The notes: a model not told the origin generated them from the letters alone. Counted from the first letter of the stretch, positions 1 through 7,761 are shown. The stretch is DNA of 8,974 nucleotides from Paracoccaceae bacterium (GCA_007134405.1 SLKW01000384.1:1-8974); one strand, 5' to 3'. Program-made: numbers and translations.

Positions 1-716
1 AGATGCGGGCCCTGCGCAAGCGGTTCCAGATGATCTTCCAGGACCCGTTCGCGAGCCTCAATCCGCGCTGGCGGGTGGGCGACATCATCGCCGAGCCGAT
101 CCATACCTTCGGTCTCCTGCGCGGCTCGGATGTCCGGCGCGAGGTGGGGCGGCTGCTGGAGGTCGTGGGCCTGTCGCCGATGGATGCGGTGAAGTTCCCG
201 CACGAGTTTTCCGGCGGCCAGCGCCAGCGGGTCGCCATCGCCCGGGCGCTGTCGTCGAAGCCCGAATTCATCGTCTGCGACGAGCCGACCTCGGCGCTGG
301 ACGTGTCGGTACAGGCGCAGATCCTGAACCTGATGCGCGATCTGCAGGACGAGTTCGGCCTGACCTATCTGCTGATCAGCCACGACCTGAGCGTCGTGCG
401 GCACATGTCGAACCGGATCGGCGTGCTCTACCTGGGCCGGCTGGTCGAGCAGGCGGATGGCAAGAAGCTGTTCACCGACCCCGGCCATCCCTACAGCCGG
501 ATGCTTCTGGATGCGGTGCCGGACCTGACCCTGTCGGGCCGCCGGCGCCGGCAGGTCGAGGGCGAGATCCCGAACCCGATCAACCCGCCCTCGGGCTGCC
601 CCTTCCACCCGCGCTGCCCGCACGCGTTCGACCGCTGCCCGAAAGAGATCCCGCAGCCCGTGCCGCGCGGCTCGGCCCGCGTCGCCTGTTTCGCGGTGGA
701 GGAAGGCCGGATCTGA
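1..716 (+). CDS. Dipeptide/oligopeptide ABC transporter ATP-binding protein (DppF/OppF type), 5'-truncated
   Basis: This is the cytoplasmic ATPase subunit that powers import of di/oligopeptides or a related solute. The frame is open at the left edge. Counting the Met at base 3 as residue 1, the Q-loop (QDPFASLNPR, Q13) comes almost at once, so the N-terminus with the Walker A loop lies outside the window and this Met is internal. Visible parts in order are the signature FSGGQ (69-73), Walker B FIVCDE (89-94), the D-loop SALD and the H-loop histidine H127. A C-terminal oligopeptide-transporter extension carries NPINPPSGCPFHPRCP. Its four cysteines (C199, C205, C212, C229) match the cysteine-rich tail of this subfamily, which in some Dpp ATPases holds an iron-sulfur cluster. 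About 237 residues are visible of the usual 320 or so. The permease and binding-protein genes would be expected upstream. The substrate cannot be told from the ATPase. Confidence 0.93.
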   Translation, partial: MRALRKRFQMIFQDPFASLNPRWRVGDIIAEPIHTFGLLRGSDVRREVGRLLEVVGLSPMDAVKFPHEFSGGQRQRVAIARALSSKPEFIVCDEPTSALDVSVQAQILNLMRDLQDEFGLTYLLISHDLSVVRHMSNRIGVLYLGRLVEQADGKKLFTDPGHPYSRMLLDAVPDLTLSGRRRRQVEGEIPNPINPPSGCPFHPRCPHAFDRCPKEIPQPVPRGSARVACFAVEEGRI

Positions 717-2831
<2,115 letters not shown>

Positions 2832-2841
2832 CCCCCGAGAT

Positions 2842-2888
2842 GTGCCTTTTCGGCACCGGTAGGGCGCGATCAGGCCCTTCGCGGGGCC
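2842..2888 (+). terminator. Weak hairpins after fadH, possible terminator
   Basis: Two short stems follow the fadH stop. One is GTGCC (2842-2846) with GGCAC (2852-2856) around a T-rich loop. The other is GGCCC (2873-2877) with GGGCC (2884-2888). Neither has a run of T after it, so intrinsic termination is only a weak suggestion. Confidence 0.25.
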
Positions 2889-2997
2889 AATTGTGGCAAG
2901 ATTGGGGCAAATGCGGCAGATTGGCCGAAAATTGTCTTGGTCTTGCCTTAACCATGCCCCGTCTCGTTCTTAATGATGCCGGAATTGGTCGCTCTAA

Positions 2998-3016
2998 AGG
3001 AAACACGTTGTTTCCT
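2998..3016. promoter_or_regulatory. Palindromic operator candidate ahead of the LysR gene
   Basis: AGGAAACA (2998-3005) and TGTTTCCT (3009-3016) form a perfect 8-bp inverted repeat around CGT. It ends 19 bases before the LysR start codon. The symmetry extends outward as GCTCTAA on the left and TTAGAAC on the right, with one mismatch and a 3-base offset. It is AT-rich for this genome. The position fits autoregulation by the LysR protein (inference). No divergent gene is present to share the site. Confidence 0.55.
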
Positions 3017-3035
3017 AAATTAGAACAGAGCGCTC

Positions 3036-3941
3036 ATGGACCGTTTGACCGAGATGGAGGCCTTCGCGGCCGTCGTGGACCATGGCGGGTTCACCGACGC
3101 GGCCCGCAAGCTGGGCATGTCGAAATCGGCCGTTTCCAAACATGTCTCCTCGCTGGAAGCCCGCCTTGGCGCGCGGCTTCTCAACCGCACGACGCGCCGC
3201 GTCAGCCCGACCGAGATCGGGCTGGTCTATTATGACCGAGCGCGGCGCGTGCTGACCGATGCGGGCGAGGCCGACCGGATCGTGAGCGCGATGCAATCCG
3301 CGCCCTCGGGCGTGCTGCGGCTGTCGGTGGCGACCGATTTCGGGGTGACGCTGCTGTCGCCCCGGCTCGACGCCTTCTTCACCGATTGCCCCGATGTCAG
3401 CGTGCAGATGGTGCTCAACAACCGCTATGTCGAACTCATTTCCGAGGGGTTCGACATGGCCGTGCGCGTCGGCGAGGCCGAGGATTCGAGCCTGCGCAGC
3501 CACAAGATCACCGAGACGACGCGCCGGCTGATCGCCTCGCCCAGCTACCTGCAGCAGCACGGGCGCCCGCAGCGGATCGAGGATCTGTCGCAGCACCGGC
3601 TTTTGCATCACGGCAACAACGCCAGCGCCAATCTCTGGCGGCTGATCGGCCCGTCGGGCGAGGAGCGGCAGGTGCGCGGCTCGGGGCTTCTGTCGGTCAA
3701 TGACGGCCAGTCGCTCCTCAATGCCGCGGCGCGCGGGCTGGGGATCGCTTATCTGCCGAGCTTTCTCTACCACGCCGCGATGGAGCGGGGCGAGGTCGTG
3801 GACGTGATCCCCGACCTGCCGAAGACCCGGCTGGGCATCTATGCGATGCATCCGCCGGGGCGCTTCACCCAGCCCAAGGTGCGCGCCTTCGTTGACTTCC
3901 TGATGGCGCAATTCGCGGACCGCGGCCCCGACGCCTGGTAG
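3036..3941 (+). CDS. LysR-family transcriptional regulator
   Basis: This is a cytoplasmic DNA-binding regulator that senses an unknown small molecule. The N-terminal winged helix-turn-helix is clear. It begins MDRLTEMEAFAAVVDHGGF, with the HTH at about residues 18-37 (FTDAARKLGMSKSAVSKHVS), followed by LEARLGARLLNRTTRRVSPTE. Residues of about 90-295 form the periplasmic-binding-protein-like effector domain. The end of that domain reads LPSFLYHAAMERGEVV and AMHPPGRFTQPKVRAFVDFL, as in the large LysR branch with the RTTRR wing. At 301 aa it is full length. The ATG at 3036 is fixed by the canonical LysR N-terminus although the ribosome site is poor (only a loose AGAG). The strong dyad at 2998-3016 suggests self-regulation. 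The gene stands alone between fadH and a channel gene, so its target and ligand cannot be assigned. Confidence 0.92.
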   Translation: MDRLTEMEAFAAVVDHGGFTDAARKLGMSKSAVSKHVSSLEARLGARLLNRTTRRVSPTEIGLVYYDRARRVLTDAGEADRIVSAMQSAPSGVLRLSVATDFGVTLLSPRLDAFFTDCPDVSVQMVLNNRYVELISEGFDMAVRVGEAEDSSLRSHKITETTRRLIASPSYLQQHGRPQRIEDLSQHRLLHHGNNASANLWRLIGPSGEERQVRGSGLLSVNDGQSLLNAAARGLGIAYLPSFLYHAAMERGEVVDVIPDLPKTRLGIYAMHPPGRFTQPKVRAFVDFLMAQFADRGPDAW

Positions 3942-4038
3942 CCACCCCCAGGCCGCCCATCGTGACAAGCGCGCGCAAAGCGGGCATCCTCGCGCCCAGG
4001 CACAAGAGCGGGCGGGCACGGATGCAGGCAGGAACGCG

Positions 4039-4809
4039 ATGGCGCTGAAGGAGCGGCTGACCCAACTCTATTTCGGGCGCAGCAAACGCGCAGCGCGGTT
4101 TCGCTACGCGCTCATCGCGCTCGACCTGGTCACCATCGCCTTCTTCATCGCCACCGCGCCGCTGGAACCCACGCCCGAGATCCGTCTGGCCGAGGCAATC
4201 ATCGGCGCGCTGATCCTGACCGACCTGGTCCTGCGCGTCTGGAGCGCGCCTGACCGGCGGCGGCTCCTGCGGCAAGTCTACACCTTCGCCGACGTCATCG
4301 TGCTTCTGTCGCTGGTGGCCGAGCCGCTGATCGGCGTCAACCTGTCGTTCCTGAAGGTGCTGCGCGCCGTGCGCCTGATCCATTCCTACCAGGTCCTGCG
4401 CGACCTGCGCCGCGACATCGTCTTCTTCCGCGAGCACGAACCGGCGATCGTCGCCGCGGTGAACCTTCTGGTCTTCATCCTGGTCTCGGCCTCGATCGTC
4501 TTCGTCGTGCATTTCGACGCCGAGCCGGGCTACGGCGCCTATGTCGACGCGCTCTACTTCACCGTCGCCACGCTGACGACGACGGGTTACGGCGACATCG
4601 TCATGGAAAGCTCGGCCGGACGCCTGCTTGCGGTCGTGATGATGGTGATGGGCGTCGCGCTCTTCTTCCGGCTGGCGCGCGCGCTCTTCCTGCCCGCCAA
4701 GGTCACGCATCGCTGCGGCAAATGCGGCCTCGACCGGCACGAGCCGGACGCGGTGCATTGCAAGCATTGCGGCGCGACGGTGAACATCCGCACGCACGGC
4801 ATCTCCTAG
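4039..4809 (+). CDS. Six-helix potassium channel (ion transporter family) with C-terminal zinc ribbon
   Basis: This is an inner-membrane cation channel. Six hydrophobic segments can be placed: S1 about 22-40, S2 48-68, S3 80-98, S4-like 103-120, S5 136-158 and S6 194-216. The pore helix runs about 168-180 and leads into the filter TTTGYGD (180-186), the classical K+ signature. The S4-like helix has spaced arginines (R109, R112, with R121, R124 and R125 just after), so voltage sensing is possible but reduced. After S6 comes a short cytoplasmic tail with C226-x2-C229 and C241-x2-C244, a rubredoxin-like zinc ribbon. There is no RCK domain. The length is 256 aa. The ATG at 4039 has AGGA five bases upstream. 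It starts 97 bases after the LysR stop and may be read from that promoter. Its stop overlaps that of the convergent gene. The function of the zinc ribbon is unknown; gating or redox sensing is a guess. Confidence 0.88.
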   Translation: MALKERLTQLYFGRSKRAARFRYALIALDLVTIAFFIATAPLEPTPEIRLAEAIIGALILTDLVLRVWSAPDRRRLLRQVYTFADVIVLLSLVAEPLIGVNLSFLKVLRAVRLIHSYQVLRDLRRDIVFFREHEPAIVAAVNLLVFILVSASIVFVVHFDAEPGYGAYVDALYFTVATLTTTGYGDIVMESSAGRLLAVVMMVMGVALFFRLARALFLPAKVTHRCGKCGLDRHEPDAVHCKHCGATVNIRTHGIS

Positions 4810-5222
4810 CGCCCGCCCTCATAGGTGATCAGCCGGTAAACCCAGGCCTCGCTGCCATCGGCCAGCGTCTTGCGTTCGCGCAGATAGCGCACGCCGGCCT
4901 GTTCGTAGCGATCCAGCCGGCGAAACCCCTCGGGCGAGACGGTGAAGACGATGCCCTCGACCCGGCCCTCGGGATCCGGGCGCAGATGCCGGCCGACGCG
5001 TTCCCAGCCCTTCAGCACGGCCTCCTCGCCCGGCAGCCATCGGCCGGCGACGACCGACCGCACGGCGGGATGGGCCAGCGTCGCATAGCCGAAGACCTGC
5101 TGCTCGCCCGCGGGCAGCGACGGCGCCGCATCGGTCAGCTGCGGCAGGAAGACCGGCGCGCGCCAGATCATGCCCAGGGCCAGGACCAGTATCACCACCA
5201 GGATCAAGCCTATCCGCCGCAC
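4806..5222 (-). CDS. Membrane-anchored gamma-glutamylcyclotransferase-like (AIG2/GGCT fold) protein
   Basis: Family members release 5-oxoproline from gamma-glutamyl amines or peptides; the substrate here is unknown. Residues 4-20 are a hydrophobic helix (IGLILVVILVLALGMIW), a signal anchor that would put the domain in the periplasm. The fold starts at VFGYATL (43-49), the counterpart of the YG[ST]L substrate loop, followed by HPAVR. It continues with VEGIVFTV (88-95) and LDRYE (103-107), whose E107 is the likely catalytic glutamate, and ends with AWVYRLITYEG. The usual loop glycine is alanine (Y46-A47-T48-L49). The length is 138 aa. The start is GTG at 5222, with GGAGGA at 5231-5226 just upstream, only 3 bases away. 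An ATG at 5226 overlaps that site but is in another frame with no family similarity. The gene is divergent from the coiled-coil gene 85 bases away. Confidence 0.72.
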   Translation of the reverse strand: MRRIGLILVVILVLALGMIWRAPVFLPQLTDAAPSLPAGEQQVFGYATLAHPAVRSVVAGRWLPGEEAVLKGWERVGRHLRPDPEGRVEGIVFTVSPEGFRRLDRYEQAGVRYLRERKTLADGSEAWVYRLITYEGGR

Positions 5223-5255
5223 GCATCCTCCTTCCTGTGCCGCGCGGGCTTTGAC

Positions 5256-5277
5256 GTTTCGCGCGATTGTGCGAAAC
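5256..5277. promoter_or_regulatory. Inverted repeat between the divergent cyclotransferase-like and coiled-coil genes
   Basis: GTTTCGC (5256-5262) and GCGAAAC (5271-5277) form a perfect 7-bp inverted repeat with an 8-base spacer in an 85-bp divergent intergenic region. A TTGACG (5251-5256) that could act as a -35 box for the rightward gene overlaps its left arm, though no good -10 is seen 17 bases on. A shared operator is inferred. Confidence 0.4.
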
Positions 5278-5307
5278 TGCCCGCCTCAATCATCGGGAGG
5301 GCAACAT

Positions 5308-5592
5308 ATGGACCGCCAAGCCTATATCGACAAGATCAAGGCCCAGCTCGATAGCTGGAACGCGCAGATCGACCAGATGCAGGCTGAAGCCAAGAAGGCC
5401 GAAGCCGACTCGCGCCTGCGCTACGAAGAGCAGCTGAAGGAAATGCGCAACCGCCGCGACGAGGCCGAGGAAAAGATGCGCGAGGCCCGCGCCGCGTCCG
5501 AAAAGGCTTGGGACGACATGAACCGCAGCTTCCTGGAAGCCTGGAAGAACATCGCCGAAGGCTTCCAGCACGCCTCGAATCGTTTCAAATAG
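5308..5592 (+). CDS. Small coiled-coil protein of the sll1863 stress-response type
   Basis: This 94-aa protein is almost wholly charged and helical. It starts MDRQAYIDKIKAQLDSWNAQ and runs through heptad-like repeats rich in Ala, Glu, Lys and Arg to about residue 68. It closes with an aromatic amphipathic segment (AWDDMNRSFLEAWKNIAEGF, about 67-86). It has no signal peptide and no membrane helix, so it is probably cytoplasmic. Proteins of this shape are annotated in many proteobacteria and cyanobacteria as sll1863-family stress-response proteins; the molecular role is not established. The ATG at 5308 is chosen because GGGAGG (5295-5300) lies 7 bases upstream. An in-frame extension from 5170 would run through the divergent gene and is not supported. 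It is followed by a strong GC hairpin, suggesting its own transcript. Confidence 0.8.
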   Translation: MDRQAYIDKIKAQLDSWNAQIDQMQAEAKKAEADSRLRYEEQLKEMRNRRDEAEEKMREARAASEKAWDDMNRSFLEAWKNIAEGFQHASNRFK

Positions 5593-5648
5593 GCTTGGCC
5601 CCCACATGGATTGACCCGCCACGACGATCGGGGCGGGCAACCAGGCGC

Positions 5649-5671
5649 CGCCCGCCCGGACCGGGCGGGCG
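5649..5671 (+). terminator. Strong GC hairpin after the coiled-coil gene
   Basis: An 11-base arm starting CGCCCGCC at 5649-5659 is mirrored exactly at 5661-5671 around a single A, so at least eight or nine GC pairs can form. The following bases (CTTTCCTTG) are pyrimidine-rich but not a pure T run. It begins 57 bases after the stop of the 94-aa gene. It fits a rho-independent terminator or an attenuator ahead of the amidoligase gene. Confidence 0.6.
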
Positions 5672-5698
5672 CTTTCCTTGAAAGGCATTGCGGCAGAC

Positions 5699-6697
5699 GT
5701 GTTTTCCACCGAGACATCGCAAAGCGGCGTGAGCGCCCGCATCGACCGGCGCGACTTCTGGCCCTTGCCGAAAGCCTATCGCGCCGATGGGGTCCTGCGC
5801 GCGACCGGGATCGAGATCGAATTCGCCGGCCTTTCGGTGGCCGAGGCCGCGGCGCTGGTGGCGCGGCGCTGGGGCGGGCGCCTGCAGGCCGATGGCGCGC
5901 GCGATCTGATCGTCTGCGACACCTGCCTGGGCGACGTGCGGGTCGAACTGGACACCGCCCTGGGCGCGGACGGGGCCGAGCGGCTTCTGGTCGATACACT
6001 GGGCGAACTGGTCCCGGTCGAGATCGTGACGCCGCCGCTGCAGCCGGGGGACCTGCCGCAGGTCGACGCGCTCATCGTCGCCATGCGCGAGGCCGGCGCG
6101 CGCGGGACGCGGGACGCGCTCGCATTCGGGTTCGGCGTGCATCTCAACCCCGAGGTCGCCGAGGCGAGCGCGGGCCATATCGTGTCGATCGCGCGCGCCT
6201 TCGCGCTGATCGAGGACTGGCTGCGCGCCGCCGATCCGATCGATCTGGCCCGGCGGATCCTGCCCTTCGTCACCCCCTGGCCGCGGGCGCTGGTCGACCG
6301 GCTGGCGGCCGAGGGCGCGCATTGGGGCATCGACGATCTGGCGGCGGCCTATCTGAAGCTCTCGCCCACGCGCAACCGCAGCCTGGACCTCTTGCCGCTT
6401 CTGGAACATCTGCGCCCCGACATGGTGCGGGCGACGCTGGGCGCGGACAAGACCAAGGGCGGGCGGCCGACCTTTCATTACCGCCTGGCCGAGGCGCGGA
6501 TCGACGAAAGCGACTGGTCGCTGGCGTATGAATGGAACCGCTGGTGCCTGGTCGAACGTGTGGCCGCCCGGCCCGACCTGCTGGACGACCTGGCCGAGGC
6601 CTGGGCCGCGCATCGCGCCGCCTTCACGACGACGCGCGGCGACTGGGCGCCCGCGGTCGAGGCGCGGCTGTTCGAGGCGCGCATTTGGGACGCCTGA
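5699..6697 (+). CDS. Amidoligase family protein (glutamine-synthetase-like COOH-NH2 ligase)
   Basis: The family (Pfam Amidoligase_2) has the glutamine synthetase fold and is predicted to join a carboxylate to an amine using ATP. Numbering from the GTG at 5699, the N-terminal strand RATGIEIEFAGL carries E39 and E41, the paired metal/ATP-binding glutamates. The core motif FGFGVHLNPEV has H148 and N150. Further on come the RILPFVTPWPRALVD region and YLKLSPTRNRSLDLLPLLEHLRP, then RPTFHYRLAEARID, all in the order seen in alphaproteobacterial members. The predicted product is 332 aa, cytoplasmic, with no signal peptide. The start is uncertain: TTG 5678 abuts the hairpin, GTG 5699 and GTG 5729 are both possible, and none has a good ribosome site. 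The 3' end overlaps the amidotransferase gene, so the two are surely one operon. The substrate is unknown. Confidence 0.82.
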   Translation: MFSTETSQSGVSARIDRRDFWPLPKAYRADGVLRATGIEIEFAGLSVAEAAALVARRWGGRLQADGARDLIVCDTCLGDVRVELDTALGADGAERLLVDTLGELVPVEIVTPPLQPGDLPQVDALIVAMREAGARGTRDALAFGFGVHLNPEVAEASAGHIVSIARAFALIEDWLRAADPIDLARRILPFVTPWPRALVDRLAAEGAHWGIDDLAAAYLKLSPTRNRSLDLLPLLEHLRPDMVRATLGADKTKGGRPTFHYRLAEARIDESDWSLAYEWNRWCLVERVAARPDLLDDLAEAWAAHRAAFTTTRGDWAPAVEARLFEARIWDA

Positions 6698-7395
6698 CGC
6701 CGCGCATCGGGGTCACCTGCTCGCGCAGGACCGGCTGGCGCATCTTTCCGCTGATCGCGCTGAACCTGTGGCTCGCCGGGGGGCGGGGGCTGCGCTGGGA
6801 CAGCGCGCGCGAGGCCGATCTGGGTGCCGTCGACGGGCTGATCGTCGGCGGGGGCGACGATATCGGCCCCGACCTCTACCAGGGCCAGATCGTGGCGGCG
6901 GCGCGGCTCGACCCCGACCGCGACGCGCTCGAACGCCGGCTGGTCCTCGAGGCGCTGGAGGCCGGCAAGCCCGTGCTGGGGATCTGCCGGGGCGCGCAGA
7001 TGCTCAACGTCGCGCTGGGCGGCAACCTGCACCAGGACGCCTACGCCCAGTTCCAGGACAGCCGCTTCCGCTGGACGGTCCTGCCGCGCAAGACGGTGCA
7101 GGTGGCGCAGGGCACGCTCCTGGCGCAGGTCTCGGGGACCGATCCGATGCGGGTGAACGCGCTCCACACCCAGGCCGTCGACCGGCTGGGCGCGGACCTC
7201 GTGATCGCCGCGCAGGACGAGGGCGGCATGATCCAGGCCATCGAACGGCGCGTGCCGCCCTTCGCCCTGGGCGTCCAGTGGCACCCCGAACATCTTTTCT
7301 ACGCCCGCCGCCAGCGCGCGCTCTTCGCCGCCCTCGTCGCCGCCGCCGCGCAGGCGCGCACCTCGCAACAGATCGAGGCCGCCGCCCGCGTCTGA
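6685..7395 (+). CDS. Class I glutamine amidotransferase / gamma-glutamyl hydrolase family (PuuD-like)
   Basis: Family members hydrolyse gamma-glutamyl amide bonds, as PuuD does for gamma-glutamyl-GABA. The sequence opens RIGVTCSRRTGWRIFPLI. It has the oxyanion region GLIVGGGDDIGPDLY, the nucleophile elbow GICRGAQMLNVALGG with C101, the loop RVNALHTQAVD, and GVQWHPEH with H200 and E202. The Cys-His-Glu triad is therefore complete. The product is about 236 aa and cytoplasmic. The start is taken as TTG 6685, with GAGG 7 bases upstream, overlapping the amidoligase stop by 13 bases, which implies coupled translation. An ATG at 6532 is in frame, but the extra stretch is Arg/Gly/Pro-rich shadow sequence of the amidoligase gene. 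The context suggests it cleaves or edits what the amidoligase makes (inference). Alternatively it is a stand-alone gamma-glutamyl-GABA hydrolase. Confidence 0.87.
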   Translation: MGRLTPRIGVTCSRRTGWRIFPLIALNLWLAGGRGLRWDSAREADLGAVDGLIVGGGDDIGPDLYQGQIVAAARLDPDRDALERRLVLEALEAGKPVLGICRGAQMLNVALGGNLHQDAYAQFQDSRFRWTVLPRKTVQVAQGTLLAQVSGTDPMRVNALHTQAVDRLGADLVIAAQDEGGMIQAIERRVPPFALGVQWHPEHLFYARRQRALFAALVAAAAQARTSQQIEAAARV

Positions 7396-7631
7396 CCCGC
7401 GCACCCCGCCGCGCATTCCCGACACCACCGCCCACGGCGCGCACCGGCCCCCAACCCGGCCCGGCCCCTTCCTCCTGCCCTCCCGGCATGTGGATTCATC
7501 GGCACCCGGAATCTGGTCCTATCGCCCCGGCGGCCACTTGTGCCGTCCCCGCACCGCCGCAACCCGCCCCTTCCCCAGCCTTGCGTCCGCCGGGCGACTT
7601 CGCCCCAACCGCGCCCAACTCGCCCGACAGA

Positions 7632-7730
7632 GTCCTACGTTCGTCCTACGCGAGTCCTACGCGAGTCCTACGCCTGTCCTACACGTGTCATACGCTTGTC
7701 ATACGTTTGTCATACGCTTGTCATACGCCT
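7632..7730. repeat. Tandem array of nine 11-bp units, GTC[C/A]TACG + 3 variable bases
   Basis: Nine uninterrupted units of exactly 11 bp start at 7632, 7643, 7654, 7665, 7676, 7687, 7698, 7709 and 7720. Units 1-5 read GTCCTAC and units 6-9 read GTCATAC. The eighth base is G in all but unit 5. The last three bases vary (TTC, CGA, CGA, CCT, CGT, CTT, TTT, CTT, CCT). The palindrome ACACGTGT (7681-7688) sits where the two versions meet. Worn copies may flank the array on both sides. The period is not a multiple of three and is close to one DNA turn, so the array looks like phased binding sites or a minisatellite, not coding sequence. No spacers are present, so it is not CRISPR. Confidence 0.95.
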
Positions 7731-7743
7731 TGTGACACCCGGA

Positions 7744-7761
7744 GTCCCTGCTCTGAGGGAC
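7744..7761. terminator. Hairpin between convergent genes, possible bidirectional terminator
   Basis: GTCCCT (7744-7749) pairs with AGGGAC (7756-7761) around the loop GCTCTG. It lies just past the ligase stop on the minus strand and past the repeat array on the plus strand. There is no T run on either side, so termination is plausible by position only. Confidence 0.35.

Noticed and set aside
2932..2990. Sigma-70 type promoter for the LysR gene (TTGTCT, TTGGTC or TTGCCT as -35)
   Set aside because: None has an acceptable -10 at 16-18 bases, so no box could be assigned.
2840..3235. A 131-aa plus-strand frame after fadH
   Set aside because: It crosses the palindrome and runs into the LysR gene out of frame. 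It has no domain and no ribosome site.
3015..4019. A 334-aa open frame on the minus strand opposite the LysR gene
   Set aside because: It is Arg/His/Gln-rich without any domain. It mirrors the high-GC codon bias of the LysR gene, which has clear family motifs.
3865..4797. A 310-aa minus-strand frame opposite the K+ channel
   Set aside because: Its composition (Asp/His/Gln/Arg runs) is that of a shadow frame, while the plus strand has a TTTGYGD filter and transmembrane helices.
5071..5289. Alternative minus-strand frame starting near 5289 or at ATG 5226
   Set aside because: It gives an Arg/Gly/Ala-rich product without the cyclotransferase motifs. The GTG 5222 frame carries them.
5585..6613. 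A 342-aa minus-strand frame opposite the amidoligase gene
   Set aside because: It has low-complexity Arg/Gly/Pro/Gln sequence and no motifs. The plus strand encodes a recognisable family in the same place.
6478..7428. A 316-aa minus-strand frame opposite the amidotransferase gene
   Set aside because: It is a shadow of a high-GC gene, with no start context or domain.
7632..7730. CRISPR array
   Set aside because: The units are 11 bp with no unique spacers of CRISPR length, and no cas gene is present.
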